Below are positions 54,468-64,000 of a DNA stretch of 64,000 nucleotides, piece after piece. The stretch lies in NCBI GenBank assembly GCA_022457065.1, contig JAJGBQ010000005.1, positions 1,860,001 to 1,924,000 on the forward strand, given 5' to 3'. The stretch's first letter is position 1. Each line of letters begins with the position of its first letter. A program made the position numbers and the translations under genes. The notes beneath the pieces were generated by a model, which saw only the letters and a list, made by a program, of their open reading frames with translations, made no database searches and was not told where the DNA came from. The DNA comes from Curvularia sp. ZM96. Lineage: Eukaryota; Ascomycota; Dothideomycetes; Pleosporales; Pleosporaceae.

Positions 54468-55091
54468 CTAATCGCCTGTGTTAAGCTCCAAGTCAATCTG
54501 CACGCCATTACTAATCGCATAATCCGCACACGTCAAATTATCATGAAACGGCCTCTCTCCCTGCCTCTTAAGCATAATCTCGTGTACCGGCCGTCCAATC
54601 TTCGCCGCTACCATGGCTTTGAGCAGTTTGATCGGGTCGCTGGGTAGACAGGGGACTTGAGTCTTCGTGCCAAGACGATCATTTATAGTGACGAGGATCA
54701 TAGGCTCGGAAGGCGTTGTAGAGGCAGCCGGGGCGGACTTCTTGCTTTCTTTGGTGGTGGAGGAAGAGTCGCGCGGTTTGCGGTCTCGGGGGGAACGAGA
54801 CCGCCGGTGCCGGTGGCGATCGCGGCTTGTGTCTCTGCGGTGGTGATGAGAGCGTTCGTCGTCGCGGGAACGACGGTCGCGGTCATAGTCGTCGCGCCTC
54901 CTGTCGTCTGAATCTCTTGGTCGCCTTTCTCGGTCTCGGTCACGGTCTCTGTCGTCGCGCCGTCTGTCTGGGTCGCGCCGCTCGCGGTCGCCTTTGTACT
55001 TGAGGCCGCTGAAGTTCTTGGGTTTGCGAGGTGCAGGAGAGCGTCTTGGGGAGCGCGAACGATCGCGATCTGACGGTCGTGAGGAGTCCAT
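54468..55091 (-). CDS. HUB1: HUB1-type ubiquitin-like protein with Arg/Asp/Ser-rich N-terminus
   Basis: 207 residues, one exon. Residues 131-207 match HUB1/UBL5, a ubiquitin-like protein that binds spliceosomal proteins non-covalently: MILVTINDRLGTKTQVPCLP, then DPIKLLKAMVAAKIG, then DYAISNGVQIDLEL. HUB1 itself is about 73 residues; here it is preceded by about 130 residues of RS/RD/RE dipeptides (RSRSPRRSP at 11-19, RDRDRDRERRPRD at about 48-60, RRSRSPRDRK at about 96-105), as in SR splicing factors. The C-terminus ends TGD in place of the Tyr-Tyr of HUB1, and there is no Gly-Gly, so conjugation is unlikely. From memory the same architecture occurs in other filamentous ascomycetes. A splicing role is inference. 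Confidence 0.9.
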   Translation of the reverse strand: MDSSRPSDRDRSRSPRRSPAPRKPKNFSGLKYKGDRERRDPDRRRDDRDRDRDRERRPRDSDDRRRDDYDRDRRSRDDERSHHHRRDTSRDRHRHRRSRSPRDRKPRDSSSTTKESKKSAPAASTTPSEPMILVTINDRLGTKTQVPCLPSDPIKLLKAMVAAKIGRPVHEIMLKRQGERPFHDNLTCADYAISNGVQIDLELNTGD

Positions 55092-55392
55092 GGTCCTCGT
55101 TGTGTGTGATAGAAGATTTTGCGGGCGCTTGCTCAAAGAAATGTGGCGTTGATGTAGGCGAGAAAGTGATGTTGATGTAAGAGATTGAGAGAAGGCAACT
55201 ATGGAGCTTCCAAAACATGAACCTATCTGAGCTGGGGGAAATAATGTTATCGATAAGCCGTTCCAGCCCAGCGGGCCATCCCGCTCAGCCATTCCTCCGC
55301 TGTCCCAATTTCTCCCCCACATCCCGCTTTAGGAGCTCAATATTTTGATGCATACCTCCTAATAACCCTATCTATATAGGGACTCGTTCACA
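55092..55392. promoter_or_regulatory. short divergent promoter, HUB1 and GPI15
   Basis: 301 bp between outward-facing ATGs, so the two genes share a compact upstream region. A CCTATCTATATAGGG stretch lies just before the GPI15 start and includes a TATATA-like core. No factor site was identified. Confidence 0.45.
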
Positions 55393-56158
55393 ATGTCAAG
55401 CTTGCTAGAACGTCTCACGTCTCCTCCCGTTCAGACACTGCGTGTGTTGCAACCTACCCCCTCTACAATCACGTACACCGTCTCGACGCGTTCTGTACCC
55501 ACGACGCTACCCGCGCATGCAGCATACTATGTGGGGATAATTTTCCGAGTGATTCTGGGAGTAACAAGCGTACTGCTACTATGGATAAAATGGCGAACTT
55601 CGAACGAGGTCCCAATGCCATTCTGGCGAGACGCACTCGGTAGTGAAGGAGGACAGTTTGTAGGAATAATAGAGGCATTCCAATGGCGTTATCTTGTCCC
55701 AAGCACGCTTGCCACAATTTTCTTGGTCTTGAGAAGAAACTATACTGGTACGCTGTCTATGCCATTTCCTTTTCTACTTGTCTTGATACAATTCCTATCT
55801 TCGCGACCGATTGCTAACAACATTTATAGAAGAATCCCTAACAATACTTCGTGGACTCGGTGTCCAGACTTCAACTATTTCCTCGACGTATCTCCAAACA
55901 CCCACGACGCGCTTCATACCCACAACCAACATTCAGGATATCTTCATACACGAGGCGTTCAAGGGGTTCGAAGTAAGATTCTACCTCATGATCGTGGTCG
56001 AAGGCGAGGACGAAGTTGTTGTTGTGTTTCCGAATCTGCTGCCAAGGAGGAGCGTATTGGAAGTCGTATGGAGAGGAGTACGAGGGGGACTGTGGGAGCA
56101 AGGAGGACCAAAGCCAAAAACTGAAGTGGCGGAGAGCAACGAAAAAGTAGAAACTTGA
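55393..56158 (+). CDS. GPI15: GPI-GlcNAc transferase subunit GPI15/PIG-H
   Basis: Subunit of the ER complex that adds GlcNAc to phosphatidylinositol, the first step of GPI-anchor synthesis. Two exons (55393-55747, 55830-56158) across an 82-nt intron give 227 residues. Seen: two hydrophobic segments (AYYVGIIFRVILGVTSVLLL and a weaker one at WRYLVPSTLATIFLVL), then the PIG-H domain from about residue 119: EESLTILRGLGVQTS, TTRFIPTTNIQDIFIHEAFK, FYLMIVVEGEDEVVVVFPNL, LPRRSVLEVVWRGVR. The order and topology, with a cytosolic domain after the membrane segments, fit the family. It faces DIB1 tail to tail. Confidence 0.93.
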
Positions 56159-56480
56159 GACCATGGTCCTTGTTACCAACGAGGCCCTGTAATCATCAAC
56201 ACATTTTTCTTCTGTGTCTTGAAGAACGTAATGAGATCTTCTAAGAGAAAGGATAAGTGAATGTTCTTGCAACGGCGTCTATTGTTGTGTAGCCATACCT
56301 TGAATCTCGCCAAAGGCCAATATCCAAAACCACGACTGTTGCCAACGCCACGCTGCGAAAACGTCCGTATTCTTTGCGTATGTAGACTCCCTTGCCTCTG
56401 AGAACAGCCACTATCGAATACAACAGTGTAGTAGTATCCTCCTCCTCCTCCTGTAAGAATATAGCCCATCTCAATATCCT
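56159..56480. other. convergent spacer, GPI15 and DIB1
   Basis: 322 bp between two stops. Contains a (TCC)5 microsatellite at 56437-56452. No gene seen. Confidence 0.45.
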
Positions 56481-56912
56481 CTAGTACCTGTATCTCGTGC
56501 TGTAATCCTTAGGACTGACCACCAGACCCCTGCCCTTCTTCGCTCCCCGGTAGACGGTTTCAATGATATCTATAAATTCTTGCTTATCCTCCAGCACCCA
56601 GTTGAGCTTGTTGTTGTTACCCGTGCCAAAATCGCACATCATGTGCTTGTTGCGGAAGAAGAACATGACGGTGCACGGGTCATAGAGTTCGTACATGGCC
56701 TTGAAATCGGGCACCTCGTCCAGGTCGCATAGGTAGATGGCGCAGAAGTTCTTAACGCGGTCGGCGATTTTGTAAAGGACTTCATCTTGCGACATACAGT
56801 CTGGGTCTGAGTCGCGTCCGAAGCGGATCAGGACGAGTCGGTCTTCTTCGGAGAGAATCGCTTGGTCGACATGCCAACCGGTGCGCAAGTGTGGAAGGAC
56901 GACGGAACCCAT
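56481..56912 (-). CDS. DIB1: U5 snRNP protein DIB1 (thioredoxin-like, TXNL4A/DIM1)
   Basis: Small thioredoxin-fold protein of the U4/U6.U5 tri-snRNP, which leaves as the spliceosome is activated. 143 residues in one exon, almost the same length as in yeast and humans (142-143). Seen: LPHLRTGWHVDQAILSEEDR, VPDFKAMYELYDPCTVMFFF, RNKHMMCDFGTGNNNKLNW, and the invariant end YRGAKKGRGLVVSPKDYSTR. Highly conserved family, so the call is firm. Another splicing factor, HUB1, lies about 1.4 kb away with GPI15 between. Confidence 0.98.
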   Translation of the reverse strand: MGSVVLPHLRTGWHVDQAILSEEDRLVLIRFGRDSDPDCMSQDEVLYKIADRVKNFCAIYLCDLDEVPDFKAMYELYDPCTVMFFFRNKHMMCDFGTGNNNKLNWVLEDKQEFIDIIETVYRGAKKGRGLVVSPKDYSTRYRY

Positions 56913-57406
56913 TTTGCGATGCAGCGTGTGTGTGCGTACAAGCGACGGTGTCTAATGTGGAGGTCCTTCGGTGATGGTGGTTTGCGAAGTGGAAGTTCGC
57001 AAGCTGCGGGTTGCAAGTCTGATCACGGGCAAGCTAAGGTACGAGTATCCGTGCGTTCGGTTTCTGGAAACTTGGTTCTGCGTCAAACAATATCGCAACA
57101 AAGAATGCAATGGGAACAAGATTGCGAGAGGATCAAGTGTGGGTTGGCTTCATGTTATAGAAAGCTAGGCAAGGCAGCTACCGGCTGGTGATCTAGAATG
57201 TTCCTGAACAGACCCCGCACTTTATCCATCAGCCCTACCGTGAAAGCAGTCCTTGTCTCTGCAATCCGGTCCACCACGAGTGTGTATGCTACCATTATCG
57301 CATTGTGATGAAACTAAAGAGGCTGCCATGAAAGAGATTTTGATGTGGCTGCGCGCCGTTCCCAATCGCCTCAACTCCTTCCCGAATATTCCTTTTTCGT
57401 CAACCC
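56913..57406. promoter_or_regulatory. DIB1 upstream region
   Basis: About 490 bp between the DIB1 start and the eL33 stop, both reverse strand. It should hold the DIB1 promoter and the eL33 3' UTR. No site identified. Confidence 0.4.
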
Positions 57407-57840
57407 TTAGATGGAGCTGGGGTACATCATAACCCTAACACTGGCACCGAAGGACTTTGGTGGGAGGTTGTGCTGGAAAGAAGCGCGAACGAGACCGGAG
57501 TTGCCTGTATTTTTACATTAATCATTGCTCGTCGTCCATGGCCGCTAAAGGGTACGCACCGTGAGTTCGGCGGATCTTGCCCCAGATCACACGGATTGGG
57601 TTCGACTTGCTGCTGCCGACGCGGTAGACGTAGGCGACACGCTTTCCGAGGTACCACTCCGCATCCTTTGTGCTCTCGACGCCCTCGAGCTGGAGCAGGC
57701 TGACGTTGGGGTTGGTGTTGCGCTTGCTACGCTGGTAGCTAACGTGGCGGCCCTTAACGTAGACTGAATTACAGTCAGTGTCTGAGTATCCAAATTCGTC
57801 GCGCCGTCTACTTACGGCGGTGGCTCTTTTCCGAAGACAT
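57407..57840 (-). CDS. RPL33: 60S ribosomal protein eL33 (L33/L35a)
   Basis: Component of the large cytosolic ribosomal subunit. Three exons (57840-57816, 57763-57560, 57504-57407) give 108 residues; the first exon is 25 nt, a usual arrangement for fungal ribosomal protein genes. Seen: YVKGRHVSYQRSKRNTNPN, LLQLEGVESTKDAEWYLGKR, VAYVYRVGSSKSNPIRVIWG, KIRRTHGNSGLVRASFQHNL, and the end ASVRVMMYPSSI, all matching eL33. Introns of 52 and 55 nt restore frame exactly. No oddity. Confidence 0.97.
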
Positions 57841-58577
57841 CTCGAAGGCTGTGGGGGGACGTGTCGTGTTGGGTGACGCTGATGCTGCTGAAATTGAAGG
57901 CCGGGGGTTTTCGATGTGGGAGTTTCGGTAAATCGCTTAGCTAAGATCTTGGCGGAGCTGCTGTGGCGCAGACCCAGCATGCAAGCCTATTCGCTTAAAC
58001 CATGGCACGTGCGTCGGATAGCACCCGCGCTGCCAGTACAGTACATGGATCTGTAAATATGACGCTGTCTTATATGGCAGTCTTGGGAATTCCTACTGCA
58101 GCAGTTGGGTATGCTGGGTGGACTTAGCATCAGGGTGTGTTATGTGCATGAGTGAACTTCCGAGTCAGATTCTCATAAGGGGAGCACTGAGGACAGCAGG
58201 ACAATAAATTGCGGCATGCAGTGAACTTCTTAAGGAACACTGCGTTCCGTCAGAGCTTGCTGAGGTTTATCTACCACCGAATACCTTTGCTCATTTCTAC
58301 ACGAAAGCGAGACTACAGGTGATTAATTCTATCAGTACACCTTCCATTATGGAAGAAATGATAACGGGTGTGCGTGTAAGATAGTCGACGTGGATAGTAA
58401 CCATATCGTGTGGCGCTGACATACTTCACTGGTGTTATACAGTTGACATAGATGGAATGCCACATTTGCTGCGTTTGTTTGTTGTCACCACGTGCTCCCG
58501 CTCTACCACCGCATTTCCTCTGCCTACCACCTAGCATATCTTTGTCAAGTATATATATCACAAAATTACTTGTCCTT
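57841..58577. other. eL33 upstream region
   Basis: About 740 bp; the part next to 57840 should carry the eL33 promoter, with a CACGTG at about 58005. A reverse-strand frame at 58313-58588 has no domain. No gene supported. Confidence 0.4.
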
Positions 58578-58795
58578 CCATCAAGCAATTACTCGACTTA
58601 GCCTTATTGGGTGGGCCTTCTAGCACAAATAACCAATTTGAAAACTACTAACAAATAGGTATTTGGGCTGCGAGCTAGGAGGGGTGCTTGTCGGCCGTAG
58701 AACTACCTAGAGTTCGATTCGGAAGGCAGGCGTCGGGCAGCAGGGGCGCGTTGGAGTCAATTGCTTGATTTTTGCCCTTTTTGTTTTTTGGATAA
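58578..58795. repeat. dispersed non-coding repeat, copy B
   Basis: Partner of 3129-3350, same orientation, about 55 kb away. It keeps CCATCAAGC, ATTGGGTGGGCC, TTGAAAACTAC, ATTTGGGCTGC, GTCGGCCGTAGAAC, GTTCGATTCGGAAGGC and GGCGTCGGGCAGC and ends in T-rich sequence, but lacks the 16-bp internal duplication of copy A. Several substitutions and small indels separate the copies, so they are not a recent duplication. Confidence 0.7.
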
Positions 58796-59554
58796 TGTCA
58801 ACCTGATAGCTTAGCATGCACATGCTTCAAGGCACTGTAGGTCGCGTTTTGAAGACACCTAAAATCAAGATAGACGAAAACAGGAAGGGTACGCCCATTC
58901 AGCAAGTATTTAGCCTACCCGCCTTATTCTACCATGATTAAATCATGCCAGCCTCTGTAAATGAATCATACTGGACTGCCTGTCTACCGAAGACTGACAT
59001 GTCACTGTCTTCACCTCGGTTTCATCATGCCGCTGGCTATCAGGTTTTTGGTTGTCTTTTTTGTCGTTTGCCAGGCATTTCTCAAGGAATGCTACAAACT
59101 ATCATCTCTTGAACAACTTGTGCTGTAGAAACCAGATCACCATTACTCCGTCCATAATAGCATTGACCAGCTTCAGTTCCTAATTATTCGAAGGGAGAAA
59201 CGAAATATGCCTCAGTACCGTAACACCTGACGAGTCGAAGTAAATCAGTTAGACTTTTGAATAGCTACTAGCAAAACAGACAACACATTGACAAAGCCAC
59301 AATACCAAAGACGGAATGTGCATGTCAGAAACGACAAGACTGTGGATGCAGTACTACCTTTGACAAGTCGAGAGTACGATAAGTACACTTTCACACAGAT
59401 AATAACAACGGCATTTGCGAGACATGTAACGATATAGAATGCACACGAAGATGTACAATCTAAAAAAAACTTGGATATACGAACCTAACCCTAACGCCAG
59501 CCGAGACGCTCCTAGTTGGACCCAAACATGCTATTACTACAGAGAGCTGCTAGC
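58796..59554. other. intergenic region after VMA6
   Basis: About 760 bp of AT-rich sequence downstream of VMA6. No gene seen. A CCTAACCCTAAC at 59484-59495 looks telomere-like by chance. Confidence 0.45.
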
Positions 59555-60808
59555 TCAGAACACGCTGATGTAGTTCCCAATGCGCTCCTTCTGGTTCTGC
59601 GCAATGCACTCAGCTATCCATGTAATGTTTCGAATCTCCTGTAAAAAGAGTTAGCTGTCATACTCGCTAATTTATCACGATCGCAACATACCTGCTCCCG
59701 TAGCTTAACCCATGCGTAGACAATGGCGTGCGTAAACTGGTGAGTAAAAGCAAGCTTTGAAATCTCCATCTCCTTCTGGTAGAACAAATCCTCCAAGCTT
59801 CTTGTCTCGCCACCAACGCCACCTGCCATGTTTCCAACACCACCACCACCGCTGAGACCGGTCTGATCGAAAAACATCTTGTAGTCAGAAACACTCTCCA
59901 CAGCAATGCGTACACCCTCAACATCATCGGCTCTTGATAGCATCAACGTCCCCTCTGGGTAGAGCTTGCCGAGTTCAGGGTACAGCTTCTTCCTTTCGGC
60001 CTTGGAAAGTTCGGTACCGAACGAGTTGAGGGAGATGTTGATGCTCCTGCGGTCGGCCTCGAACTCGAGAACCTCAGACATGACATCTGCGGTTGGTGTT
60101 CCTGCGATATCGGGGCAAGAGTTGATCCACTGGTGGAAATCCTCGAGGTAGTTCTTGTACAGAGTGTTGCGGATGATCTCAATGTTCAGTTCGTCCAAAT
60201 CCTGGTGGCTGAGCGAGCCCTTGAAGTACGGTGCAAGCGGTGTCTCAATCAGAACGGAGTTGTACAGTTCCTCGATGTTGGTCGCCACGCACAGCACTGG
60301 CATAGTCTCGAACCAGCCAAGCGGGTGGCACCTCTCCAACAGCTCTCGCGTATCCCTCTCATGTAGCGTACCCGTGATCAGCAGCGCGACATTGTCGATC
60401 ATATATCCGTACGTCAGATATTCCATGAACCTGGAAAGCGAGCCGGTCGCATTTGCTTGGAGATAACGGAATTCGGCAACGAGCTTGTCCGTAGTCTTCG
60501 CGGCGAGAGCAGACGTGGATGGATTCGGCGGCAAGGAGTTGAGAAAGTCGCCATATGCTGGCGCAAGCTGAAGTTTGACATCTGGAGCATGGTCAGTCTA
60601 TCTCCAGAACTAGGAGCGACTGGATGTGACATACCATCGATGGTCTCGCACTGGGTCAAGTTGCTGTAGTTCTGGCTGGTGAGCAGCGCATTGCGGTAGC
60701 CGCGCACGATGCCCTCGATGTAGCTGGAGACACATGTTAGGAAACCCGCCTCGTTGCAAATTCACGTGATGCGTACCCGTATTTGACGTTGTAGTAGAGG
60801 CCCTCCAT
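59555..60808 (-). CDS. VMA6: V-type proton ATPase subunit d
   Basis: Couples the rotor stalk to the membrane ring of the vacuolar proton pump. Four exons (60808-60777, 60723-60635, 60581-59692, 59638-59555) give 364 residues, the normal size; introns are all 53 nt. Seen: MEGLYYNVKYGYIEGIVRGY, LTQCETIDDVKLQLAPAYGD, FMEYLTYGYMIDNVALLI, the HPLGWFETMPVL block and FEADRRSINISLNSFGTEL, and the conserved end EIRNITWIAECIAQNQKERI. Every block of the family is present. Divergent from the coiled-coil gene, with 362 bp between starts. Confidence 0.98.
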
Positions 60809-61170
60809 GATATGTTGATGCTGGATACTGGCTGTTGGCTGCTGGCTACTGTCAACGGCGAAGAGCTCCCAGCTGGGTCGTCATGCCAAGCCTTGGCCCG
60901 TGTCGCGCCTGCCTCGACGACTGGCGGCTGGGGTGTTTACGCACTAGCCCGAAGCGTCGAAGGGCCGTGACAACTTTCTTGAGTCCATCGTCACTTCGAC
61001 TTCCACCCTCACAACCCCCCAGACGCAACACGCAACCCACCATCCAACCCGTCTACAGCAGTTGCATCACCCATCGCCACATCATCCGTGACTGGCAATT
61101 GCATAGCAACTGCCTTGTAAGTCTCCTGCTGCACCTGCACGTCGCGCTCGCTGACTTCAGCCGCAGGACA
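60809..61170. promoter_or_regulatory. shared divergent promoter, VMA6 and the coiled-coil gene
   Basis: 362 bp between outward-facing ATGs. The plus strand is C-rich and A-poor toward 61171. The open frame of the right-hand gene runs through this stretch but is judged to be leader. Confidence 0.45.
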
Positions 61171-63609
61171 ATGTCCACCACTGCTACCCGGCGCTCAACG
61201 CGTCGCGCGGCGGCAGCTGCTGCCTCCACTGAGTCTGCGCAATCTGCCTCGGAGCAGGGAACGCCTCCACCCGAAGCGCCCCAGAAGAGAAGCCGAAAGG
61301 CAAAGGCTGCCACCGTCAAGGCTGAGCCGCAGGCCGTGACAGAGTCGCAGCAGACCGTCACCAAGACTCGCGCTACGTCACGCGCAAACGCAAAATCTAG
61401 CACTACAACCGCAACCTCGACGAGCATTTCATCCACCGTGACTGCGCAAACACCCGTCCCCAGGAAACTTACAAGGGCCAACCGCGCAGAAATTGAAAAA
61501 GCAGGAGGGCAAGCATCACCACAGCGTAGCTTGGAGGACGCTAGGCCCGCGAAGCGCGCGCGCAGCACTGCTCCAGCAAAGAACACTAGTCAGAAACGAA
61601 GGGCAGTGACCACAAAGTCTGCACCCAAGGAGACCACCAACGACCAGGAGAACGAGGACGATTTACCCCCGTTCTTCACAACCCGTAAGCCCCATTTTTC
61701 TTCTCTCCTTCTCCAACCGATCAGCAACGCCAATGAAACCCCACGACAAGAGAGTGAAAGGCAGCGCGTCGAGATCGATGAGCTCCGCGCTCGTGTAACG
61801 GATCTCGAATCTCAGAACCAGGACCTCTTGCAGAAGCTCCATGAGAGAGATCAGCAGTTACTCGCGTATGAGAGCAAGATCATGCAACTGGAGAATGAGA
61901 ATACCCGTTTGCAGCAACCTACCGACGTTAGCAACGATCCACCGGCTGACCACTATGATTCAGAATTCGACGATGAGATATTTGATGCAACTCAGTCAAC
62001 TCCAGCACAACCAGTGTTCGTCAATGCCACTGAGTCCGCCGTCGCGCTTCTTCACAAGATTGAGCAAAATGCAAGGGAGACTACGGGCGCCGAGCCCTCT
62101 GTAGACAAGGGTGAGACACAGTCTGAGAGCAATGATAACAAGGAACCTTCGCCGGCCCAGTCTGTTAAGAGGACATTTAACGAAGTCTCCGCTACGCCCA
62201 ATCGTCCCGTTGAAAAGGCAAACATCCTCAGCAGATCCTTCTCAGCCCTCAAGTCGCGGTTTTTCTCATCCACCCCCAAACCCCAGCCCACTCCTGAAGT
62301 TACCCAGCCCGCTCCTGAGGCTACTTCACCCACTCCAACAAAGTCTTTACCGCCACAAAACACACTGACCGAGACCCTGTCGCTTCCACCAACGCCTGTC
62401 GGTGAGCGTCTCAAGACACCAAGCAAGAGGCGCACACCCACCAACACGATGATGAAGGTATTGCTGAAGGGCGTCAATGGAGACGATAGACGAAAAGCAG
62501 AGAATTGGGCTAAGCAGGTCATCCCTGAGCTTAAGAATGATCCTGCCTTCCGCGAGAAGCGCAAGCGACTCGAAACGCCTGTCCTGTTCAAAGACTTGAA
62601 CTGCTTCCCCTCGGCCAAGCCCTGGGAAACTGGCTTCGGCGATCCGCTCGGCGATTTGGACGATGACGATGTCGTCCCAGTTTGGGCTGTCTATCTTGAA
62701 ATCAAAGCTGAAGAGGAAGAGCACGCGGCCAAGAGACACAAGAAGTCTAATGCGAACGTTGCGGATGAAGAAGTACCCACGATTGACGAGCAGTTTGCTG
62801 CTAGCACCAGCGCGCGCATGTCACCCAAGCTTTACAACAGCCATGGTCACTCGGCCTCTCTCCAAGACTTCCGTCCTCGCCGGTCGATCGATCCTTCTCC
62901 CATGTTCTCGAACTCTGTCTCGCACATCCAAGGCAGTAATATCTTCAGTGAACTCCAAGGACACGACACTGCTGCCCAGATTCGTGAGAATGACCGCGAA
63001 GTCCTCAAGAATGCAACGAAAGCAACAGTTGGTACCCAAGTCCAAGGCTCTGTTGGAGTCACATTCAGTGTACCTGATGACTCTGAGGATGAGGACTCGA
63101 CAGCAGATGCTGAAACTGCAAATACTGAGACCGCAAACACTGGGACTTCCGGTACTGAGGCTGCTCCAATCTGGACCCAGCCCCCACCTCCTGCCCCGGT
63201 CCCTGCGCATGCACCTTTGCCAGGAGGCCCTGCCGCCGACACACCTCTGAGCCCACCTAGCCAACAGCCGGTAGCCGAGATCGAGCGCCAGCGCCAGAGG
63301 CTCATGAAGCACACACCTGCCAAGCCCTCACGCCTCCGCGAAGCGATATACCCCTCCCCAAGCGTTCTCTCAGATATTGGTAACGAGTCTCTTCTCGCTG
63401 CCACCCCTGCCCCAGTCACTGCATCTGTTGCTTCCATGTTCGACGACATTCCAGGAGCGGAGCCCATTGAGCTCGATACCGAGGAACAGGCTGCTCTCGA
63501 AGAGTTGATGAACTCGGAGGAATACAAGCAGCAACTTGCTGCCGAATGGAGTCGCCCCATCATCACGTACGAGTCTGATGAGGAAGAGCTCAGCCCTCCT
63601 TCAAGTTAA
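61171..63609 (+). CDS. hypothetical nuclear-like protein with coiled coil
   Basis: Unrecognised family; 812 residues from the ATG at 61171, preferred over the upstream frame start because its context (GGACAATGTCC) is good and the protein begins in a plausible way. The first 180 residues are Ala/Thr/Ser/Lys-rich with basic patches (RRSTRRAAAAAAS, QKRSRKAKAA, PAKRARS) like nuclear signals. A coiled coil at about 190-250 has heptads (VEIDELRARVTDLESQNQDL, QLLAYESKIMQLENENTRL). A better-conserved-looking block lies at about 436-510 (WAKQVIPELKNDP, FKDLNCFPSAKPWETGFGDP), then a Pro-rich stretch and an acidic C-terminus. No enzyme motif is visible. One exon; a GTAAGC at 61692 was tested as donor and rejected. 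Confidence 0.78.
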   Translation: MSTTATRRSTRRAAAAAASTESAQSASEQGTPPPEAPQKRSRKAKAATVKAEPQAVTESQQTVTKTRATSRANAKSSTTTATSTSISSTVTAQTPVPRKLTRANRAEIEKAGGQASPQRSLEDARPAKRARSTAPAKNTSQKRRAVTTKSAPKETTNDQENEDDLPPFFTTRKPHFSSLLLQPISNANETPRQESERQRVEIDELRARVTDLESQNQDLLQKLHERDQQLLAYESKIMQLENENTRLQQPTDVSNDPPADHYDSEFDDEIFDATQSTPAQPVFVNATESAVALLHKIEQNARETTGAEPSVDKGETQSESNDNKEPSPAQSVKRTFNEVSATPNRPVEKANILSRSFSALKSRFFSSTPKPQPTPEVTQPAPEATSPTPTKSLPPQNTLTETLSLPPTPVGERLKTPSKRRTPTNTMMKVLLKGVNGDDRRKAENWAKQVIPELKNDPAFREKRKRLETPVLFKDLNCFPSAKPWETGFGDPLGDLDDDDVVPVWAVYLEIKAEEEEHAAKRHKKSNANVADEEVPTIDEQFAASTSARMSPKLYNSHGHSASLQDFRPRRSIDPSPMFSNSVSHIQGSNIFSELQGHDTAAQIRENDREVLKNATKATVGTQVQGSVGVTFSVPDDSEDEDSTADAETANTETANTGTSGTEAAPIWTQPPPPAPVPAHAPLPGGPAADTPLSPPSQQPVAEIERQRQRLMKHTPAKPSRLREAIYPSPSVLSDIGNESLLAATPAPVTASVASMFDDIPGAEPIELDTEEQAALEELMNSEEYKQQLAAEWSRPIITYESDEEELSPPSS

Positions 63610-64000
63610 ACGCTTGTTTTGTTTTTGTTCAACCTGTACCTTCTTGCTCCGAAATTGATCGAGGACAAACTGGACTGGAGCTTCTGCCTCGGAAACTCGT
63701 TTTTCGACATTGCATTGTTTGCATAGTTTGCGTGTTTGCATAGCCACGGATCGACTTTTCGCGCTTCTTGTTTTTTATCCGGGTTCTTCGAATGTACTAT
63801 ATTAGCCTGATGGCTCTTTTCTTCTTTTTTTCTGCAGGCGTTTGACTAGGGACATAAAAGATGGATGATTCATGACTGCTGTATACCCCGTTTTCCCCAA
63901 CAACACAAAACAACCACTGCATAGGTTGTGTCGCCAGGCATATGAAAAAGCCTTGTTCATTTTGCATGTATTGCGTTCGGCATTGCTCTTCTTGTGTTTC
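63610..64000. other. right-edge 3' region
   Basis: T-rich and AT-rich sequence after the coiled-coil gene, probably its 3' UTR and spacer. No gene seen up to the window edge. Confidence 0.5.

Noticed and set aside
59484..59495. telomere-like CCTAACCCTAAC
   Set aside because: Only two units, in the middle of a gene-bearing region; chance or a minor interstitial motif.
61692..61731. 40-nt intron in the coiled-coil gene
   Set aside because: Donor and acceptor exist but removal shifts the frame out of the long downstream coding sequence.

Overview
The window reads as nuclear DNA of a filamentous ascomycete, most likely a dothideomycete of the Pleosporales type. Genes are dense and on both strands. 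Introns are short (mostly 47-82 nt) with GT..AG ends and CTAAC/CTGAC-like branch sites. There is a pentafunctional AROM gene, a PTH11/rhodopsin-like membrane protein and several orphan families of filamentous fungi. The lineage is inferred from gene style and protein resemblance; no database search was run. I support 24 protein-coding genes, with exons reconstructed by hand and reading frames that close. No rRNA, tRNA, CRISPR array or intact transposon was found.

Layout. 1-8 kb: a Ste7-type MAP kinase kinase, a DUF300/OST-alpha membrane protein and the chaperonin subunit CCT3. 8-20 kb: an orphan gene divergent from CCT3, a large phospholipase D (PX, PH, two HKD motifs), an alpha/beta hydrolase and a disordered protein with a duplicated motif. 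20-25.7 kb: a gene-poor stretch with one membrane-anchored orphan and one 99-residue protein. 25.7-32 kb: two MFS transporters of the anion:cation symporter type flanking an F-box protein. 33.9-38.7 kb: AROM, which carries out five steps of the shikimate pathway. 39-46 kb: a long disordered protein, NADP-isocitrate dehydrogenase with two candidate starts, and the rhodopsin-like protein. 48-58 kb: a VIT/VWA protein with a nucleoporin-like FG-repeat region, tRNA pseudouridine synthase PUS3/DEG1, a HUB1-type ubiquitin-like protein with an Arg/Asp/Ser-rich N-terminus, GPI15/PIG-H, the U5 snRNP protein DIB1 and ribosomal protein eL33. 59.5-63.6 kb: V-ATPase subunit d (VMA6) and a divergent coiled-coil orphan.

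Most genes are unrelated housekeeping functions, so this is not a metabolite cluster. Local links exist: HUB1 and DIB1 are both splicing factors and lie about 1.4 kb apart; several divergent pairs share short promoters; a Gcn4/CPC1-type TGACTCA site lies upstream of AROM. The points most worth a second look are the FG-repeat VIT/VWA protein, the HUB1 fusion, an apparent intron that overlaps the PLD1 stop codon, and a diverged non-coding repeat present near both ends of the window (about 3.1-3.35 kb and 58.6-58.8 kb).
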